Assembly: GCA_011800155.1 (NCBI GenBank)
Contig: JAALGH010000011.1
Coordinates: 744,001 to 808,000 of the forward strand
Reading direction: 5' to 3'
DNA length: 64,000 nucleotides
From: Flammulina velutipes
Lineage: Eukaryota > Basidiomycota > Agaricomycetes > Agaricales > Physalacriaceae
The position numbers and the translations under genes were made by a program. Below the pieces are notes generated by a model. That model ran no database searches and had not been told where the DNA came from. It saw only the letters and a program-made list of their open reading frames with translations. This document shows positions 60,361-64,000 of this stretch, in pieces. Each line of letters opens with the position of its first letter. Within the stretch, counting starts at the first letter, position 1.

Positions 60361-61032
60361 ATGACATTTTTCAAAAGTGGTGTCAGTCGTGCGACACGAT
60401 ATCTTCGCCTCAAACATCTTGTCAAGCTTCTTGACGCTAGAATTAATTTCGCCCTCTATGGTCCCGATGCCATTGCCTTTGTTCATCGTGGTCCGCCGCA
60501 CCGTTTTCGGGATCAGGTACAACATATTCTTCTTCCCAAATCTTCAATCGGCCTTGCCGCCCAAATCCTTTCCAAACACAACGGCTACAACATCTTCGAC
60601 AAACCCCCTTTCCCTGAATCTTGCGCCGAGTTGCGTCTCAACATGTATAGACCAATCGTTTAGCCTGATATTTCATCTGGGCCCGTCGTGCTGCATCATC
60701 CCGACGGGGAAGACTACGTGGGAATAGAGCACCTGTTCCTGCATGCATCGTCGGCCTTCCACTTTGATCTGGATGACCCCACGAAGACGTTCACAGATCC
60801 GGACCCGCCATACCCTTCCGTCGCCGCCGTACGCTATCCCACCGAAATCGCGTTCATCGACTCCCTCATTGATACGCTGTATGAGCCTCCTTTCACCCCT
60901 AGGCTTTTCAACGATCTCCCATGGCATGACTGGCTGACGGCCCTTGTGGAAAGCTCAGTCTGTGAGTATCCCAACGAGTGGGAATCTGAAGAGATGGACT
61001 TGGACTTCGACGAGGACAACTTTCAGCGTTGA
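60361..61032 (+). pseudogene. Uncharacterised protein gene with an in-frame stop
   Basis: M-T-F-F-K-S-G-V-S-R-A-T at 60361 opens a frame that reads through L-L-D-A-R-I-N-F-A-L-Y-G-P-D-A-I and I-G-L-A-A-Q-I-L-S-K-H to TAG at 60661-60663, then continues open in the same frame: P-D-I-S-S-G-P-V-V-L, G-I-E-H-L-F-L-H-A-S-S-A-F-H-F, F-N-D-L-P-W-H-D-W-L-T-A-L-V-E and an acidic end, stop at 61032. One C-to-T type change would explain the stop. No splice sites near the TAG remove it (the only GT..AG there is 19 bp). Total ~223 codons if the stop is ignored. The protein family is not one I can name. Confidence 0.5.
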
Positions 61033-61110
61033 TTCTTTGAGGGGAAAGCAGATAAGTTTGTTTCCGGTGCAGAATATTTGGACGTACAATAAGTTAGCTA
61101 CCTCAACTAT

Positions 61111-62426
61111 TCAACCGTCCACTCCGGACGTATTCATCTCATCGGAGTCGTCGGAGTCATCTGAATCGTCCGAGATGAGCATGCCTGACGCCCATAAGCA
61201 ATACTTTTCAGCTGTTCTGGGCAGAGCAAGTTCGTAGAACCTCTCCATGCACTCCTTGTGCCTATCATCCTCGTCATCGTAAGCGGGTCCCTGCACCTGC
61301 CCAACCTGAAAAGCGACCATGGCTGAGTCGAGTCTTTCCCAGAGAGGGTCCACTTCGAATTCTGGGTTCGTGCCCTCGAAGTCCACGTCGATCTGTAACT
61401 TGGATATATGAGGCATGTTCTCTCGCTCAAAGTTCGCCGTCCACCACTCGACGAGCGTTGTGCGTGAAACTGCGTGCCTTCGTGGCCGGCGGAATATACC
61501 GAGGTGGATACGGAGCAGTTGGAGATGAGCGGGGATTTCCAACAATGTGAGATTTTCAAAGTTTTCATGACCTGTGTCGACGTTGAGTACAGAGTATGTG
61601 AGGTAAAGGAAGCAAGACTCACAACGGCCGTCGTCAAAGTCTAGCTTCAATACTGTGAGCATAGGCAGGGAGTTGAGAAGTCTGTTGATCCTCATCGTCA
61701 AGAGTCGGCTCAGGAAATGAGCTTGTATGTCCAGGGTGCCTACGGTATGTAGAGGAAATTTTGTAGAAGGCAGGACTTCCATAAACCAATGATCGCTAGG
61801 ATACCCCAATACCAGCTCCAGACTCCACTTTGAATCGGGGGAGGTGTTGTAAACCCTCTGCTCGAGGCGTACTTCGTGACGTAAAGACGGAGGATCAATG
61901 TCCGGATTGTCAAAGCTGATTCCTGGAAGAAGAGTGGGATCGTAATCCGTGAAGTACATGTTGCCGATGGAGAGGTCGCCTTGCCTCATCATCAATCCCG
62001 TACTGTCTATGAGATTCAGAAGGTTGTTTATCGAGATGCGTGATTTCGAGAGTCTGACAATCCGCAGTTTTGTTGCGCTCTTGAGAGGATTGAGGAATGT
62101 TTGGAAGGAAGGTATGGCTTCGAAGTTCACGGTAGAAATGTATAGCTCAGAGAGTCCAGGCAGGAGAAGAAGCGAGGCTGCCGTATGGGCGAGCTTGCGA
62201 TTGGCAGAGAATGCATCCGTATCGCGTCGAGTATGATTGTTATCCTCCAAGAAGAGCGACGTATAAGGCTGTCCATAAGAGGAGGACTTCAGAAGCGCGT
62301 TCCAGCACGCTTCGATATCGTCGGCAGCTTTGTTGGGTCCAATGAAGATGTTTTGGCTGTCCTAAAATCACCAGGGTAAGTGAGAGAGGTGTCCCACAGG
62401 AAGTACACACGTACCCAAGAGGCCAT
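61111..62426 (-). CDS. LRR-like protein (F-box-associated type), uncharacterised
   Basis: M-A-S-W (12 nt exon at 62426..62415), a GTACGT..TTTTAG intron, then D-S-Q-N-I-F-I-G-P-N-K-A and the long open frame from 62250 to the stop at 61111. A further intron near 61575-61621 (GTGAGT..ACACAG) is likely. Leu-rich repeats with spaced L-x-x-L patterns occur throughout: L-L-L-L-P-G-L-S-E-L-Y-I-S, L-R-I-V-R-L-S-K-S-R-I, L-N-S-L-P-M-L-T-V-L-K-L-D, L-L-E-I-P-A-H-L-Q-L-L-R-I. The end is an acidic D-D-S-D-D-S-D run. Mushrooms have hundreds of such F-box/LRR proteins. No F-box is visible here, so it may have been lost or lie upstream. The true start is uncertain. Confidence 0.6.
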
Positions 62427-62901
62427 GTCAGCGAAAGATTGAATGATCAAGACAGTGCGACCGTTGGATATTTAAACCGTTCCATAGCCAGCGTAAAACA
62501 AAAGAGTTGTGTCCTTCGACCGATCAAATATAAGACAATTAGAAGTGGTGCTAGACCGCTGCTATTTCCTAGGCTGTTACCATCAAGAGATGTCATTGTG
62601 TTGAGGAGAAACAGATGGCGCTGGCCCATACGGTTATTGTTTAGTATATTACTGTATTCATGTTGAAAGCAAGAGAAGGACATGAAAGGTGCCACGTGGT
62701 TGAGGCGAGCGTGGGAACCCGCAAGCAGGACGACGCAACGCGTCTTTGACTTGACCACGTCCTTTCCTTTTCCCTTCATCTGTTCTACTCATCTCACCAC
62801 TCAACAACAACGAAATCTCACAAGAATTTGTATAAACTACCGTCGCGCAAAGCAAGATATTCATCGTGTAACCTCAAGAAAACCATCGCAAGACAGCAAA
62901 G
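62427..62901. promoter_or_regulatory. Divergent promoter region of the LRR-like and LSM14 genes
   Basis: 475 bp between the two start codons. CT-rich stretches (TCCTTTCCTTTTCCCTTC near 62761) lie upstream of the LSM14 start, as is common for fungal genes without a TATA box. Confidence 0.4.
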
Positions 62902-63963
62902 ATGGCTATGAGCTTTATTGGGTGAGTTTGCGTCCTATTTACCATTCATGCTTGCCACCTATTCCTCCTTCATACTCCCCTTCTTTTCCGGTCCCTCAAA
63001 CTCCTGTTCTGGACGTTTTCTGACCACTATATACAGGAAACCTATCTCTCTTATATCTCATTCCGACGTACGGTATCGGGGAATCTTGGCGGGAATTGAC
63101 GCGGCAGCGTCTACCATTCAACTCAGTAAGGTCTATTCTATGGGCACTGAGGGCAGACGGTAAGTTTCAACCTTCTTGACTCCATCGCCAGTTTTCCTTT
63201 GATCATCTTCGTTCCAATTATTGGTGCTAATTTCTTCTGCAGCCCCGCTCAGGACTTCATTCCTCCCAATACAGAACCCTACGAGTACATCATTTTCCGC
63301 GCTAGCGAGGTCAAAGATCTCAGTGTCGACGACGTCCAAGCACCTGTTCCACCGCAAGGCAGGAGCATACACGACGACCCCGCAGTAGTTGGCGCAGGGA
63401 GGGTTGTTCAACCACCGTCTGCTCAGGCAGCACAGTCAGTTCCTCAGCAAGCCGTCCCCCAAGCGCCTGGAGCTGGACGACGTTCCAACTCGATCCACAC
63501 CGCATCCGCATCCCTCCAGACGGTTGAGCGCGCCATAGGAGACCTTCGCCAACCTGCAAATGGTAGCAATGCAGCCAATATCAAGATCAACGTCCCAAAC
63601 ACCGACTTTGATTTCGCGTCGTCGAACGCCAAGTTCTCTCGGCCGACTTCGTCTGCTGGTGACGATGATGAGGCGAAGGAAGAGTCCTACAACCCTACCA
63701 AATCGTTCTTCGACACTCTGACGCCTGGGCCGACGATGAATGTTGGTGGTGGACGTGGACATGGAGGACGGGGGCGTGGACGAGGCAGGAGGCAAGAGGA
63801 GAGGGATAGAAATGTCGCGACCTTTGGAGAGCCTGGTGGCGTTGGTCTTATGGGACCTGGAGCATATGTCGGAGGATGGGGCGGGTATGGCGGCAGGAGG
63901 GGGAGAGGCGCAGGTAGTCAAGGGCGAGGTGGCAGGCAAGTGCCGCAGGTTGGGGGACGATGA
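62902..63963 (+). CDS. SCD6: LSM14/Scd6-family mRNA decay and translation repressor
   Basis: Exon 1 (62902..62921) encodes M-A-M-S-F-I and a split Gly codon; exon 2 starts near 63037 with K-P-I-S-L-I-S-H-S-D-V-R-Y-R-G-I-L, the Lsm-like fold of LSM14, and ends T-E-G-R-R. The last exon (from about 63242) gives P-A-Q-D-F-I-P-P..Y-E-Y-I-I-F-R-A-S-E-V-K-D-L, a Gln/Pro/Ser-rich linker, the FDF motif (T-D-F-D-F-A-S-S-N-A-K-F) that binds Dhh1 and Edc3 partners, S-Y-N-P-T-K-S-F-F-D, and R-G-G repeats ending at 63963. It represses translation and promotes decapping in P-bodies. Complete within the window. Confidence 0.93.
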
Positions 63964-64000
63964 GGAACGCTGAGTGTTTATTGTGAAGAAGTTTTTTCTG

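Overview
The window is nuclear DNA of a filamentous basidiomycete, almost certainly an agaricomycete. Genes are dense and sit on both strands. Most are cut by several 45-65 bp introns with GT..AG ends, and many of the proteins belong to families typical of mushrooms: BTB/POZ regulators, divergent FunK-like kinases, HNH-nuclease proteins, CsbD/Hmp1-like proteins, and small multi-pass membrane proteins. I found no rRNA, tRNA, CRISPR array or viral region. All exon joins were worked out by hand from reading frames and splice signals, so end points are good to a few bases and interior splice sites are the least certain part.

Layout. 0-6.2 kb: a BTB protein cut by the left edge, a single-span membrane protein, a kinase-like protein, and an aldo-keto reductase (AKR) preceded by a duplicated, truncated copy of its own 5' end. 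6.3-8.7 kb: two copies of a dispersed repeat lying head to head. 8.9-23.6 kb: an M28 aminopeptidase, a RecQ helicase, a small 4-TM protein, a rearranged block holding broken pieces of an Old Yellow Enzyme gene, GPN2 and RecQ, then intact GPN2, a P450, a membrane-protein pseudogene and an unrelated membrane protein. 23.7-31.9 kb: CFT1/CPSF160 and, divergently, a long low-complexity protein. 32-40 kb: further small membrane-protein paralogs and the mitochondrial enzyme KGD2, which is flanked by inverted copies of the dispersed repeat. 40-47.7 kb: five minus-strand genes, GH79 glycosidase, homoserine dehydrogenase, HNH protein, small secreted protein and Dus4. 47.8-64 kb: another repeat copy, an O-fucosyltransferase-like protein, a DCG1-like racemase-family protein, a Jjj1-like J-protein, a divergent CsbD pair, dipeptidyl aminopeptidase, a fold-back element next to the last membrane paralog, a broken unknown gene, an LRR-like protein and LSM14/Scd6.

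Housekeeping functions (RNA 3' processing, tRNA dihydrouridylation, Pol II assembly, decapping control, 2-oxoglutarate dehydrogenase, threonine/methionine synthesis, vacuolar/Golgi dipeptidase) are interleaved with lineage-specific material. The most unusual content is (1) a family of 178-197 residue membrane proteins with conserved phase-1 introns and a D-P-E-D signature in some members, present as three intact genes and two pseudogenes; (2) a ~1.0-1.3 kb dispersed repeat with five long copies and fragments, two forming a large inverted repeat; (3) a scar in which OYE, GPN2 and RecQ fragments are joined; and (4) a near-perfect fold-back element with TA flanks that supplies an upstream in-frame ATG to one membrane paralog.
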